NCBI GenBank assembly: GCA_030425925.1
Contig: JAUHZO010000008.1
Coordinates: forward strand, 62,001 to 126,000
Length of the DNA stretch: 64,000 nt
Reading direction: 5' to 3'
DNA from: Alphaproteobacteria bacterium
GTDB taxonomy: Bacteria; Pseudomonadota; Alphaproteobacteria; Rhodobacterales; Rhodobacteraceae
Shown piece by piece: positions 35,091-44,316 of this stretch. The translations under genes were made by a program, and so were the position numbers. A model generated the notes under the pieces. It saw only the letters and a list, made by a program, of their open reading frames with translations, had not been told where the DNA came from and did no database searches. Numbering within the stretch: the first letter of the stretch is position 1; every line of letters starts with the position of its first letter.

Positions 35091-36332
35091 TCAGCGCAGG
35101 AAGCCCTTTTCCTTCGCCGCGGCGGTATAGGCGGCCTCGACATCCGCCAGCGCCTGTTCGGCGCTTTCCTTGCCCTGCAGGAACTCGGCCAGGTTGTCGC
35201 CCAGCGCGGTGTGCAGAAGGCCCATATAGGGCAGCATCGGGTAAGGCGTGGTGCCCATGTCGATGGCGGCAAAGACACCGGCATTGACCGGCGCGGGCTG
35301 GTAGCCCTCGATCATCCAGACCGCCTGGCTCATGGTCTCGTCGTTCAGGATCGACGGGCTGACGCCGTTCTTCATGGCGATGAAGGTCGCCGCGGCGTCT
35401 TCGTCGCTGATGTTCTTGGCCACGGTCCAGCCGTCCCACCACAGGGTCGATGCCGCCTGGTCGCCGCCGCCCACGGTCATCGGGCCGGCGACCATGGTGT
35501 TTTCATAGACTTCCGGGGCCGAGCCTTCGCTGTCCATCAGGACGCCCGTGCGCGAGCCCCACATGTTCATCAGCGCGACATTGCCTGCTTCCCATTCTGC
35601 CGAGGTGGCGTTGGAATCGTGGGTCAGGAAGTCGGGGTTCATATACTCCGACAACGCCTTCATCATCTCGAGGGCGGCGACACCCTTTTCGTTGTTGATC
35701 GACACTTCGGCCGAGCCGGGTGCGAAGAATTCGCCGCCATGGCCCAGGTACATGTTCACGAATTCCTGCGCGAGGTTCCAGCCCGCGGCATAGGCGCCGC
35801 CCACCGGGTTTTCCATGATGCCCTCGGCGCGGATCTTCTCGGCTGCGGCCAGCATGTCCTCGTAGGTCTTGGGCGGCTCGACACCGATCTGCTCCAGCAC
35901 GTCGCCGCGATAGACCAGGTGCTGGGCGTTGGCCATGAAGGCCACGGCCATCACGTTGCCGTTGATGGTGATCAACTGGTGCTTGGGGATGTCCTGGCCG
36001 TGCGCCGCCACCAGATCGTCCAGCGGGCGGATCACGTCATCGTTCATCAGCGCGACGATGGACGAGTTGGCGATGATCGCGCTGGTGTATTCCGCCGGAT
36101 TGCCCTGCATGCCGGCCAGGTTGATCTTCTGGTGATCGGCGGTCAGATTCGCCTTGACCTCGACCCCGTCCTTGGCACAGGCCGCCGCGCCGTTGGCCAC
36201 GGTGTGGATCGCCGGGAATTCGTTGCCGACAATGCTGACTCGGCCTGCGTCGATGCCGCAATCGGCCAGCGCGGTGGTGGTGCCGAGCACGGCAAGCACC
36301 GTTGCCAGGGCCGCCTTCTTTGCGATGAACAT
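35091..36332 (-). CDS. Sugar-type ABC transporter substrate-binding protein
   Basis: This 413-residue extracellular solute-binding family 1 protein has a signal peptide (MFIAKKAALATVLAVLGTTTALA, about residues 1-23) and a mature start DCGID. GGAGGT lies seven bases before the ATG at 36332, which decides the start over two earlier in-frame ATGs. Family 1 proteins bind sugars, polyols or sugar phosphates. The catabolic genes on the other strand do not name a common sugar. It is first in the minus-strand arm of the LacI-type regulon. Confidence 0.92.
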   Translation of the reverse strand: MFIAKKAALATVLAVLGTTTALADCGIDAGRVSIVGNEFPAIHTVANGAAACAKDGVEVKANLTADHQKINLAGMQGNPAEYTSAIIANSSIVALMNDDVIRPLDDLVAAHGQDIPKHQLITINGNVMAVAFMANAQHLVYRGDVLEQIGVEPPKTYEDMLAAAEKIRAEGIMENPVGGAYAAGWNLAQEFVNMYLGHGGEFFAPGSAEVSINNEKGVAALEMMKALSEYMNPDFLTHDSNATSAEWEAGNVALMNMWGSRTGVLMDSEGSAPEVYENTMVAGPMTVGGGDQAASTLWWDGWTVAKNISDEDAAATFIAMKNGVSPSILNDETMSQAVWMIEGYQPAPVNAGVFAAIDMGTTPYPMLPYMGLLHTALGDNLAEFLQGKESAEQALADVEAAYTAAAKEKGFLR

Positions 36333-36581
36333 AGTGTTGACCTCCATGTCTGACGCCCGTCGGCCTCCCTGCGTCCGGACGTGGGTATTCTTGTCCATGA
36401 TGCATGCGACGCGAATCGAAGACCCGACGCATACGTTTGCAAAGTAATGCAGCCACACCCTGTGTTGGCAAGCATTTCTTTTTCTGCGGCGCGGCGAAAA
36501 ATGCCAATAAAATAAGGCTTGCCAGGCGGTTCATCATCTGCCTACCGTATCTGCATTCGTATGCATGAGGGAGTCGCAAGA
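36333..36581. promoter_or_regulatory. Divergent control region with two LacI-type operators
   Basis: This 249-base region drives both arms of the regulon. GCATACGTTTGC (36429-36440) and GCATTCGTATGC (36553-36564) are both near-palindromes with a central CG, the usual form of LacI-family operators. The second lies 17 bases before the ATPase ATG and would block it. A further inverted repeat, TGGCAAGC (36466-36473) and GCTTGCCA (36517-36524), frames an AT-rich core. The matching LacI-type regulator is at 41324-42340. Confidence 0.7.
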
Positions 36582-37628
36582 ATGGCCCAGATCGAGCTGC
36601 GCAACCTGTCCAAGCGCTGGGGCAGCTTTGTCGGCGTCGACAATTTCGACCTGACCATTGCCGATCGCGAATTCCTTGTCCTGCTGGGCCCCTCGGGCTG
36701 CGGCAAGACCACCACGATGCGGATGATCGCGGGGCTGGAGGACGCCACGGGCGGCGACATCGTCATCGACGGCACCCGCGTGAACGATCTGGATCCCAAG
36801 GATCGCGACGTGGCCATGGTGTTCCAGAGCTACGCGCTTTATCCCAACATGAACGTCTACGACAATATCCGCTTTCCGCTGAAGGTGCGGGGCGTGCCGC
36901 AGGACGAACATGACACCCGCGTGCGCCGCGCCTCGGCCATGGTGGAGCTGGACGATTTCCTGCACCGCCGCCCGGCGGAACTCTCCGGCGGCCAGCGCCA
37001 GCGCGTGGCCCTGGCCCGCGCCATCGTGCGCGAACCCAACGTGTTCCTGATGGACGAACCGCTGTCGAACCTCGACGCCAAGCTGCGCGTGTCGACCCGC
37101 GCGCAGATCAAGCACCTGAGCCACGAGCTGGGCGTGACCACGATCTACGTCACCCATGACCAGATCGAGGCCATGACGCTGGCCGACCGCGTGGTGGTGA
37201 TGAACAAGGGCATCGTGCAGCAGGTGGCCACGCCCACCGAGATCTACGACAACCCGGCCAACACCTTCGTGGCGGGTTTCATCGGCAACCCTGCGATGAA
37301 CCTGATGGAAGGCCGGCTCCAGGGCGGCACCTTCACCGCGGCCAATGTGTCGATCCCCGGGCTGAACGGGCCGGACGGGCCGGTGACGCTGGGCTTTCGC
37401 GCCGAGGATGCCAGCCTGGCCGATCAGGGCCAGATCGCCGCGCCGATCTATTCGCTGGAACTGCTGGGCGACGCCACCATGATCACGCTGCGCGCCGGCG
37501 GCGCGCTGGTCTCGGTCAAGGCCCCCAAGGATTTCCGTGCCGAGATCGACACGCCGGTGCAGGTGTCCATCCCGCCGTCGATCTGCCACATCTTCGACGC
37601 GCAAAGCGGCGAACGGCTGCCGGGATGA
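36582..37628 (+). CDS. Sugar-type ABC transporter ATPase (MalK/UgpC-like)
   Basis: This 348-residue CUT1 ATPase has Walker A GPSGCGKTT, signature LSGGQRQR, Walker B FLMDEPLSNLD and a C-terminal regulatory TOBE-type domain (about residues 240-348). It energises the permeases encoded on the opposite strand. GAGGGAG precedes the ATG at 36582. Its stop overlaps the VOC-protein start. Confidence 0.94.
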   Translation: MAQIELRNLSKRWGSFVGVDNFDLTIADREFLVLLGPSGCGKTTTMRMIAGLEDATGGDIVIDGTRVNDLDPKDRDVAMVFQSYALYPNMNVYDNIRFPLKVRGVPQDEHDTRVRRASAMVELDDFLHRRPAELSGGQRQRVALARAIVREPNVFLMDEPLSNLDAKLRVSTRAQIKHLSHELGVTTIYVTHDQIEAMTLADRVVVMNKGIVQQVATPTEIYDNPANTFVAGFIGNPAMNLMEGRLQGGTFTAANVSIPGLNGPDGPVTLGFRAEDASLADQGQIAAPIYSLELLGDATMITLRAGGALVSVKAPKDFRAEIDTPVQVSIPPSICHIFDAQSGERLPG

Positions 37629-38140
37629 CATCGGCTGCGCAAGACGCGGACCCGCTGCATGACCGGGGGTTCGAGGTAAAGGCCCTGGGCGAGGTCGCGA
37701 TCCGCTGCGCCGACCTGCCCCGCCAGACCGCGTTTTACCGCGATATCCTGGGGCTGGAGGTACTGCGCGCCGATCAGGGCGACGGCATCGTGTTTTTCCG
37801 CATTGGCCCGGGATATGGCGGACATACCACGGTTCTGGCGCTGTTTGCCGCCGATGCCGGACGTTCGGACATTCATCCCCGAGGCCAGTCGGCCCCGGCC
37901 ACCGGCGCGGGATCGTCGCTGCATCATATTGCGCTGACCGTCGATTTCGCGGCCCAGCAGGCCGCGATGGACTGGTACGCGGCCCATGACATCGCCTTCA
38001 CCGTCCAGCGCTTTGACTGGATCGGCTGGCGCGGCGTGTTCACCCGCGATCCCGAAGGAAACACCGTCGAACTGGTGGCCTACGATGCCGCCATGTTGGA
38101 CGCAGACACCACAGTTACGGAGGTTCAGGATGGCCATTGA
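37625..38140 (+). CDS. VOC-superfamily (glyoxalase/dioxygenase-fold) protein
   Basis: This 171-residue protein has two beta-alpha-beta-beta-beta repeats, typical of the vicinal-oxygen-chelate fold: [22 protein letters not shown] near the start, [10 protein letters not shown] in the middle, and [16 protein letters not shown] with the final metal-binding Glu. It may be a lyase, isomerase, epimerase or dioxygenase. ATG overlaps the ATPase stop (ATGA), and it overlaps the next gene by 11 bases, so it is central to this operon. Confidence 0.83.
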   Translation: MTSAAQDADPLHDRGFEVKALGEVAIRCADLPRQTAFYRDILGLEVLRADQGDGIVFFRIGPGYGGHTTVLALFAADAGRSDIHPRGQSAPATGAGSSLHHIALTVDFAAQQAAMDWYAAHDIAFTVQRFDWIGWRGVFTRDPEGNTVELVAYDAAMLDADTTVTEVQDGH

Positions 38141-39458
38141 CCATCTCAAGCGATCCAAGCCCGAAGCCGAGAAGGCCGAGGATGACGCCAAGGTGCGCGC
38201 GGTTGTCGAAGCGACGCTGGCCGATATCGAAAGCCGCGGCGATGCCGCCGTGCGCGATCTGAGCCAGAAATTCGACGGCTACACGCCCGAAAGCTTCCGC
38301 CTGACGCCGTCGGAGATCGAGGCGGCGATGCAGAAGGTCAGCGCGCAGGACATGGCCGATATCCGCTATGCCCAGGAGCAGATCCGCAACTTTGCCCAGG
38401 CGCAGCGCGCCTCGATGACGGATATCGAGGTCGAGACCCTGCCCGGCGTGGTGCTGGGCCATCGCAACATCCCCGTGCAGTCGGTGGGCTGCTACGTGCC
38501 GGGCGGCAAGTTCCCCATGGTCGCCTCGGCCCATATGTCGGTGCTGACGGCCAACGTGGCCGGGGTGCCGCGGATCATCGCCTCGGCCCCGCCGGTGAAC
38601 GGCGAACCGCATCCCGCGATCGTCGCGGCAATGCACATGGGCGGCGCGCACGAGATCTATGTGCTGGGCGGCATCCAGGCGGTGGGCGCCATGGCGCTGG
38701 GGACCGAGACGATCGAGCCGGTGCACATGCTGGTGGGGCCCGGCAATGCCTTTGTGGCCGAGGCCAAGCGGCAGCTTTATGGCCGGGTGGGCATCGACCT
38801 CTTCGCGGGCCCGACCGAGACCATGGTGATCGCCGACGAGACGGTGGACGCCGAAATGTGCGCCACGGACCTGCTGGGCCAGGCCGAACACGGCTACAAC
38901 TCGCCCGCCTGCCTGATCACCAATTCGCGCAAGCTGGCCGAGGCGACCCTGGCCGAGATCGACCGGCTTCTGGCCATCCTGCCCACCGCCGAAACCGCCA
39001 GCGCCTCCTGGCGGGATTATGGCGATGTGGTGCTGTGCGACAGCTATGACGAGATGCTGCAGGTGGCCAACGACATGGCCTACGAGCATGTGCAGGTGAT
39101 GACCGACCGCGATGACTGGTTCCTGGAGCAGATGCATTCCTATGGCGCGCTCTTCCTCGGCCCGCGCACCAACGTGGCCAATGGCGACAAGGTGATCGGC
39201 ACCAACCACACCCTGCCGACGAAGAAGGCGGGGCGCTATACCGGCGGGCTGTGGGTCGGCAAGTTCCTGAAGACGCATTCCTATCAGCGCATCACCTCGG
39301 ACGCGGCGGCGGCAGAGATGGGGGCCTATGGCTCGCGCCTGTGCATGCTGGAGGGCTTTGTGGGCCATGCCGAGCAGTGCAACCTGCGGGTGCGGCGCTA
39401 TGGCGGGCGCAACGTGCCTTATGGCGCGGCGGCGCTGCCTGTCGAGGCGGCCGAATAG
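38130..39458 (+). CDS. Histidinol-dehydrogenase-like NAD-dependent alcohol dehydrogenase
   Basis: This 442-residue HisD-family protein keeps the zinc ligands Gln251, His254, Asp353 and His413 and the catalytic Glu319-His320 pair. It is not next to other his genes. Non-biosynthetic members such as HpsN oxidise 2,3-dihydroxypropane-1-sulfonate to sulfolactate in two NAD-dependent steps. By analogy this enzyme probably oxidises a primary alcohol of the imported substrate to a carboxylate. Whether the substrate is a sulfonate is unknown; no sulfo-lyase gene is in view. Confidence 0.88.
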   Translation: MAIDHLKRSKPEAEKAEDDAKVRAVVEATLADIESRGDAAVRDLSQKFDGYTPESFRLTPSEIEAAMQKVSAQDMADIRYAQEQIRNFAQAQRASMTDIEVETLPGVVLGHRNIPVQSVGCYVPGGKFPMVASAHMSVLTANVAGVPRIIASAPPVNGEPHPAIVAAMHMGGAHEIYVLGGIQAVGAMALGTETIEPVHMLVGPGNAFVAEAKRQLYGRVGIDLFAGPTETMVIADETVDAEMCATDLLGQAEHGYNSPACLITNSRKLAEATLAEIDRLLAILPTAETASASWRDYGDVVLCDSYDEMLQVANDMAYEHVQVMTDRDDWFLEQMHSYGALFLGPRTNVANGDKVIGTNHTLPTKKAGRYTGGLWVGKFLKTHSYQRITSDAAAAEMGAYGSRLCMLEGFVGHAEQCNLRVRRYGGRNVPYGAAALPVEAAE

Positions 39459-39461
39459 GTG

Positions 39462-39519
39462 GAGAGCCCCGGGGGCGCTGCCCCCGGACCCCCGGGTGTA
39501 TTTTTGCCAAGAAGAAGAC
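39462..39519. repeat. Hairpin repeat with GTATTTT and AAGAAGA tail (copy 1)
   Basis: CCGGGGGC (39469-39476), loop GCT and GCCCCCGG (39480-39487) form an 8-bp stem. ACCCCCGGGTGTATTTTTG and a CCAAGAAGAAGAC tail follow up to the next ATG. The same order of parts occurs at 47487-47534. It may be a partial terminator inside the operon. Confidence 0.6.
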
Positions 39520-40563
39520 ATGAGCCTTTCTGAAGAGTTGAAGACAGCGCTGGGGCCGTTCAGGGCGGCTCTGACGGCGTTCGAGGGTGCCGCGGCGCGG
39601 GCGGCGGTCGAGGCGGTGTTTGCGGCCGATGCCGTACTGCATCTGTGCCATCCGTTTGGCGACCTGACCGGAGGCGCGGCGTTTTTCGACAGCTGTCTGA
39701 CGCCTTTGGCCGCGGCCCTGCCCGACCTGGAGCGGCGCGACATGATCGTGCTGGCGGGGCGGACGGCAGAGGGGCAGGACTGGGTCGGCTGCATGGGGAA
39801 CTACATGGGCACGTTCGTCGCGCCCTTTCTCGACATCCCGCCCACCGGGCACCTCGTGCATATGCGTTATCACGAATTTTTCCGGCTGGAAAACGGGCGC
39901 GTGACCGAGATGCAGATGATCTGGGACATCCCCGAGGTCATGATGCAGGCGCGCGCCTGGCCGATGGCCCCGCAACTGGGGGCGTTTCTGTGCACGCCCG
40001 GGCCGATGACGCAGGACGGGCTGGTGGTCTCGGGGGATGGCGCGGCGGCGTTCGACCATGTGGTGGCGATGCTGACCGATCTGTGCCGCCATCCCGCCGA
40101 TCCCGATCCCGCCGTGATGCGGCTGGAGACCTACTGGCATCCGCGCTTCAACTGGTACGGGCCCGCGGGCATCGGCACCGGGCGCGGCATCGCCGGGTTC
40201 CGGCACTGGCACCAGATCCCCTTCCTGCGCGCCATGCCCGACCGCAAGCTGGACGCGATGGGGGATCTGATGTCCCATTGGGTGGCCGAGGGCGGCTATG
40301 TCTGCGAGACCGGCTGGCCCAACATGCGCCTGACGCTGAGCCATGACGGCTGGATGGGCATTGCGCCCGCGGGCCGCGAGGTGCTGCTGCGCAGTCTCGA
40401 TTTCTGGCGGCTGGAGAACGGCCTGATCCGCGAGAACTGGGTGCTGGTGGACCTGCTGGATCTGTATGCGCAGCTGGGTGTGGACGTGTTTGCCCGGCTG
40501 CGGGAGTTCAACAAGGCGCGCAACCTGGGCGCCATTCCCTTGACAGATGGACTGACGACATGA
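39520..40563 (+). CDS. Two-domain NTF2/SnoaL-like protein
   Basis: This 347-residue protein has two NTF2/SnoaL-like halves (about residues 5-160 and 195-340). It shares ordered motifs with the protein at 32099-33112: CHPFGDLTGG, GPMTQDGL, WYGPAGIG, WPNMRLTL and LVDLLDLY. The purine-rich tail of the preceding repeat (GAAGAAGAC) provides a poor ribosome site. Its stop overlaps the SDR start (ATGA). The reaction is not known; lactone or ester chemistry is one possibility for this fold. Confidence 0.78.
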   Translation: MSLSEELKTALGPFRAALTAFEGAAARAAVEAVFAADAVLHLCHPFGDLTGGAAFFDSCLTPLAAALPDLERRDMIVLAGRTAEGQDWVGCMGNYMGTFVAPFLDIPPTGHLVHMRYHEFFRLENGRVTEMQMIWDIPEVMMQARAWPMAPQLGAFLCTPGPMTQDGLVVSGDGAAAFDHVVAMLTDLCRHPADPDPAVMRLETYWHPRFNWYGPAGIGTGRGIAGFRHWHQIPFLRAMPDRKLDAMGDLMSHWVAEGGYVCETGWPNMRLTLSHDGWMGIAPAGREVLLRSLDFWRLENGLIRENWVLVDLLDLYAQLGVDVFARLREFNKARNLGAIPLTDGLTT

Positions 40564-41324
40564 CCCTCCCCCGCACCCCTTCCTTCCGTCTTGATGGCAA
40601 GCGCGCTTTGGTGGCCGGGGCGTCTTCGGGGATTGGGCTGGCCGCTGCCGTGGCGTTGGCGGAGGCCGGGGCGGAGGTGGTTCTGGTGGCGCGGCGGGCA
40701 GAGGCTTTGGCGGACCTGGTCGCGCAGATGCGGGGTGAGGGCTGGCAGGCCGAGGCGCTTGCGCTCGACATCACCGATCTGGCGGCGACAGAGGATGCGG
40801 TGGCCCGGCGCGGCCCGTTTGACGTGCTGGTGAATTCGGCAGGGCTTGCGCGGCACGGGCCCGCGCTGGAGACGGCAGAGGCGGATTACGACGCGGTCAC
40901 CGATCTGAACGTCAAGGCCGCCTATTTCCTGACGCGCAACGTGGCCCGGGCGCTGGCGGCGGCGGGCAAGCCGGGCTCTCTGATGAACATCTCCAGCCAG
41001 ATGGCGCATGTGGGCGGGATCGACCGGGCGGTCTATTGCGCCACGAAACATGCCGTCGAGGGGTTCACAAAGTCCATGGCGATCGAATGGGGCCGCAAAG
41101 GCATCCGGGTGAACACGATCTGCCCCACCTTCATCCGCACGCCTTTGGGCGAGCAGACGCTGGCCATCCCCGAACGCCGCGCCTGGATCGAGGAGAAGAT
41201 CAAGCTGGGCCGCGTGGGCGAGGTCGAGGACGTGATGGGCGCAGTGGTCTTCCTGGCCTCGGAGGCCTCCGGCCTGATCACCGGGTCGTCGCTCTTGATC
41301 GACGGCGGCTGGACGGCGGATTGA
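40560..41324 (+). CDS. SDR-family oxidoreductase
   Basis: This 254-residue short-chain dehydrogenase has AGASSGIG, VNSAG, the catalytic Ser in NISSQMAHVGG and Tyr-X3-Lys in YCATKHA. The VARR motif after strand two suggests NADP(H). It overlaps its neighbours on both sides. It probably oxidises a secondary alcohol in the same pathway as the HisD-like enzyme. Its 5' end is richer in G runs than neighbouring genes. Confidence 0.9.
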   Translation: MTLPRTPSFRLDGKRALVAGASSGIGLAAAVALAEAGAEVVLVARRAEALADLVAQMRGEGWQAEALALDITDLAATEDAVARRGPFDVLVNSAGLARHGPALETAEADYDAVTDLNVKAAYFLTRNVARALAAAGKPGSLMNISSQMAHVGGIDRAVYCATKHAVEGFTKSMAIEWGRKGIRVNTICPTFIRTPLGEQTLAIPERRAWIEEKIKLGRVGEVEDVMGAVVFLASEASGLITGSSLLIDGGWTAD

Positions 41325-42340
41325 TGCAGGCGCGGATCACATCGCTGGACGTGGCGCGGCGCGCGGGTGTGAGCCAGTCGGCGGTGAGCCGGGTGTTCTC
41401 GGGTGCCTCGGCCAGCGCCGCGACCATCGCCAAGGTGCGCGCGGCGGCGGACGAGCTGGGCTACCGGCCCAATTCGCTGGCGCGCGCCATGATCACGGGC
41501 AAGAGCCGGATCATCGGGCTGCTGGTGGCGTATCTGGACAACCAGTTCTACCCCGTGGCGCTGGAGCGGTTGTCGAACGCATTGCAGGCCAAGGGCTATC
41601 ATATCCTTGTTTTCATGGTTGAAAACGCCTCTGACGGGATCGACGACACGGTGCAGGAGCTGTTGGGCTACCAGGTGGACGGGATCGTGACGGCCTCGGT
41701 CTCCATGTCGTCGGAACTGACGGCGCGCTGTGCGGCGGCGGGCATCCCGGTGGTGATGTTCAACCGTGGGCAGGACGGATCGGGGTTTTCGTCGGTCACC
41801 TCGGCCAATGTCGAAGGCGGGCGCAAGGTGGCGGAGTTCCTGCTGGCGGGCGGGCATCAGCGGATTGCCCATATCGCGGGGTGGGAAGGCTCTTCGACCG
41901 GGCGCGACCGGCAGCGCGGCTTTGTCGAAGGGCTGGCGGCGCAGGGCGCGGCCCCCGTGGCGGTGATCGACGGCATGTACAAGCGCGGCGTGGCGGCCGA
42001 GGCTGCGCGCGCGCTGATGGCGCGGCCCGACGCGCCCGATGCGATCTTTGTGGGCAACGACCACATGGCGTTTGCGGTGCTCGACGTGCTGCGCGCGGAA
42101 CTTGGCCGCGACGTGCCGAACGAGGTGTCGGTGGTGGGCTATGACGACGTGCCGCTGGCGGCCTGGCCCGCCTATGACCTGACCACCGTGCGCCAGCCCG
42201 TCAACCGCATGGTAGAGGCCACGGTCGACACGCTGCTGGCGCAGATCGACGACCGCGCCCGCCCGGCGCAAAAGATCGAAATCGACGGGCCTTTGATCCT
42301 GCGCGGATCGGCCCGCATACCGGAAGGATGGCAGACATGA
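41324..42340 (+). CDS. LacI-family transcriptional regulator
   Basis: This 338-residue repressor has an N-terminal LacI HTH (residues 5-52, TSLDVARRAGVSQSAVSRVFSG) and hinge (RPNSLARAM). A periplasmic-binding-like effector domain follows, with the dimerisation segment DAIFVGNDHMAFAVLD. It is embedded in the operon it probably controls, overlapping the SDR stop (TGATG). Two LacI-type dyads lie in the divergent region at 36333-36581. The effector is presumably the substrate or a pathway intermediate. Confidence 0.92.
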   Translation: MQARITSLDVARRAGVSQSAVSRVFSGASASAATIAKVRAAADELGYRPNSLARAMITGKSRIIGLLVAYLDNQFYPVALERLSNALQAKGYHILVFMVENASDGIDDTVQELLGYQVDGIVTASVSMSSELTARCAAAGIPVVMFNRGQDGSGFSSVTSANVEGGRKVAEFLLAGGHQRIAHIAGWEGSSTGRDRQRGFVEGLAAQGAAPVAVIDGMYKRGVAAEAARALMARPDAPDAIFVGNDHMAFAVLDVLRAELGRDVPNEVSVVGYDDVPLAAWPAYDLTTVRQPVNRMVEATVDTLLAQIDDRARPAQKIEIDGPLILRGSARIPEGWQT

Positions 42341-43299
42341 AGGGCTTTTCGCAGCGCTGGACGGATTTTCCCGACTACATCATCGGGATCACCAGGGAGA
42401 TCTGGGAAGAGCGCGGCGTGGCCACGCTGAACCACTACTACGCGCCCGAGATCCCGGTGCGCTCGCCCATGGGCATCCAGCGGGGCAACCGTGCCGTGAT
42501 GGCCTCGACCATGGCGACGATCCACGAATTCCCGGATCGGGAACTGTTCGGCGAGGACGTGATCTGGTCGGGGGATGACGAGACGGGTTACCTCAGCTCG
42601 CACCGCATCGTGACGCGGGCGACGCACCTTGCGGACGGGCAGTTCGGCCCGGCGACGGGCAAGTCTTTTTCCATCCGGGTGATCGCCGATTGTGCCGCCA
42701 AGGCGGACACGATCTATGACGAATGGCTGGTGCGCGATTACGGCGGGCTGGTGCGGCAATTGGGGTTCGCGCCGCAAAGCTATGCGCAGGGCTTGCTGGA
42801 CAGCGGCAAGGCGGGCAAGGTTTTCCTGCCCGAGGATGACGTGGATGGCGGCTATCACGGCACCGGTAACGACAACGCCTGGGGCGCGCGCTATGCAACC
42901 ACGCTGACCCGGATCATGGAGATGGATTTCACCCATATCCACGACGCCTATGACCGCGCGGTGATCGGCGAATATGCCGGCGCGCGCCACGCGCTGGGGC
43001 GCGAGGAGGTGACGGCCTTCTGGCTGGGGCTGCGGTCGTCCTTTCCCAACGCGACCTTCACCCTCCACCACCAGATCGGGATGGAGGGCGGCATGCTGCC
43101 GCCCCGCGCCGCGATCCGCTGGTCGCTCGACGGTCTGCACGAGGGCTGGGGCACATTCGGCGCGCCCACCGGCAAGCGCGTTCACGTGATGGGCATGAGC
43201 CATGCCGAATACGGGCCGTTCGGCCCCGACGGCGTGGGCCTGCGCCGGGAATTTGCGCTTTATGACGAGGTGGCCATCTGGCTGCAGATCCTCGGCTGA
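42337..43299 (+). CDS. NTF2/SnoaL-like protein, third family member
   Basis: This 320-residue protein has NTF2-like halves: residues about 10-130 (WEERGVATLNHYYAPEIPVRSP, then FPDRELFGEDVIW) and about 175-320 (RHALGREEVTAFWLGLRSSFPNATF). It is more distant from the other two NTF2-like proteins. I chose the ATG at 42337, which overlaps the LacI stop (ATGA) with GGAAGG nine bases upstream; an ATG at 42328 is possible. The function is unknown. Confidence 0.75.
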   Translation: MKGFSQRWTDFPDYIIGITREIWEERGVATLNHYYAPEIPVRSPMGIQRGNRAVMASTMATIHEFPDRELFGEDVIWSGDDETGYLSSHRIVTRATHLADGQFGPATGKSFSIRVIADCAAKADTIYDEWLVRDYGGLVRQLGFAPQSYAQGLLDSGKAGKVFLPEDDVDGGYHGTGNDNAWGARYATTLTRIMEMDFTHIHDAYDRAVIGEYAGARHALGREEVTAFWLGLRSSFPNATFTLHHQIGMEGGMLPPRAAIRWSLDGLHEGWGTFGAPTGKRVHVMGMSHAEYGPFGPDGVGLRREFALYDEVAIWLQILG

Positions 43300-43316
43300 A
43301 TTTCTGAAGCTTGGAG

Positions 43317-43337
43317 GCCCCGGATCAGGTCCGGGGC
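43317..43337. repeat. Short hairpin repeat with CCCCGGA/TCCGGGG arms (copy 1)
   Basis: GCCCCGGA (43317-43324), five-base loop TCAGG and TCCGGGGC (43330-43337) form an 8-bp perfect stem. A near copy with a 9-bp stem lies at 57700-57722. It occupies the only gap (43300-43350) between the NTF2-like and cupin genes. Confidence 0.55.
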
Positions 43338-43350
43338 GAGGAAGGACTTG

Positions 43351-44316
43351 ATGACCCCGCAAGAGATGGAAGCCCGCATCGTCCGCTACGGCGACCTGCA
43401 GCCCTGCCGCACCGCCTTTATCGACGCCCACACGCCGGGCAGCGATCAGAAGGAGAACTTTACCATCATCGGCGGCGGCGTGTCCGAATCCGTCGACCAG
43501 CACGTGCACATCACGATCCCGCACGGCTTCAACATCGGTGCGGCGGGGCAGCCGCCGAAATGCCGCAACTCGCTGCACGATCACCGCACGGCCGAAGCGT
43601 TCTTCGTGCTCTCGGGGCGCTGGCGGTTTTTCTGGGGACGCTGGGGCACTGCGGGCGAGGTGGTGCTGGAGAAGGGCGACATCTTCAACATCCCCACCGG
43701 CATCTTCCGCGGGTTCGAGAATATCGGCACCGATTACGGGATGATCATGGCGATCCTTGGCGGTGACGACGCGGGTGGCGGCGTGATGTGGGCCCCTCAG
43801 GTGATCGAGGACGCCGCGGCGCACGGTCTGGTGCTGGCCGAGACCGGCAAGCTTTACGACACCAAGAAGGGCGAGGCGCTGCCCGAGGGCGTGCAACCGA
43901 TGCCCCTGATGTCCGACGAGGAACTGGCCAAGCGGCCCGAACCCACCACCGCCGACGTGTTGCCCAACCACGTGGCGCGCTACTGGGACATGCACGCTTT
44001 GGCCGATCGCAAGCCGGTGCTGGTGATCGGCGAAAACGGCCTCTTGCGCGACAAGCCGGGCTTCGAGGTGGGGTTCCTGACGCGCGGCTCGGCGACCACC
44101 GACTTGCACCGCCATGACCGCCCGTCTGTCCTGATGCCGGTCACCGGGCATTGGCGGGTGGACTGGACCGGCGGCAGCACCGTGCTGGCCCCGGGCGACA
44201 CCATGAGCGTGCCGGAAAACCTTGACCACACGGCTTATCCGTCGATGTCCGGGGAGGCCGCGATGTATCATATCGTGGCCACGGATGACCCCGCGGGGGC
44301 AACGTGGCAGGGCTGA
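43351..44316 (+). CDS. Bicupin protein
   Basis: This 321-residue protein has two cupin-like barrels. The first (about residues 70-135) contains LHDHRTAEAFFVLSGRW with metal-binding-type histidines and GDIFNIPTGIFRGFENIG. The second (about 225-310) contains DLHRHDRPSVLMPVTGHW and GDTMSVPENLDHTAYP. Bicupins include dioxygenases, isomerases and oxalate-type decarboxylases. GAAGGA stands just before the ATG. It overlaps the methyltransferase gene by 13 bases. Confidence 0.85.
   Translation: MTPQEMEARIVRYGDLQPCRTAFIDAHTPGSDQKENFTIIGGGVSESVDQHVHITIPHGFNIGAAGQPPKCRNSLHDHRTAEAFFVLSGRWRFFWGRWGTAGEVVLEKGDIFNIPTGIFRGFENIGTDYGMIMAILGGDDAGGGVMWAPQVIEDAAAHGLVLAETGKLYDTKKGEALPEGVQPMPLMSDEELAKRPEPTTADVLPNHVARYWDMHALADRKPVLVIGENGLLRDKPGFEVGFLTRGSATTDLHRHDRPSVLMPVTGHWRVDWTGGSTVLAPGDTMSVPENLDHTAYPSMSGEAAMYHIVATDDPAGATWQG

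Noticed and set aside
38130-39458. Biosynthetic histidinol dehydrogenase
   Set aside because: No other his gene is present and it overlaps catabolic and transport genes, so a catabolic role fits better.
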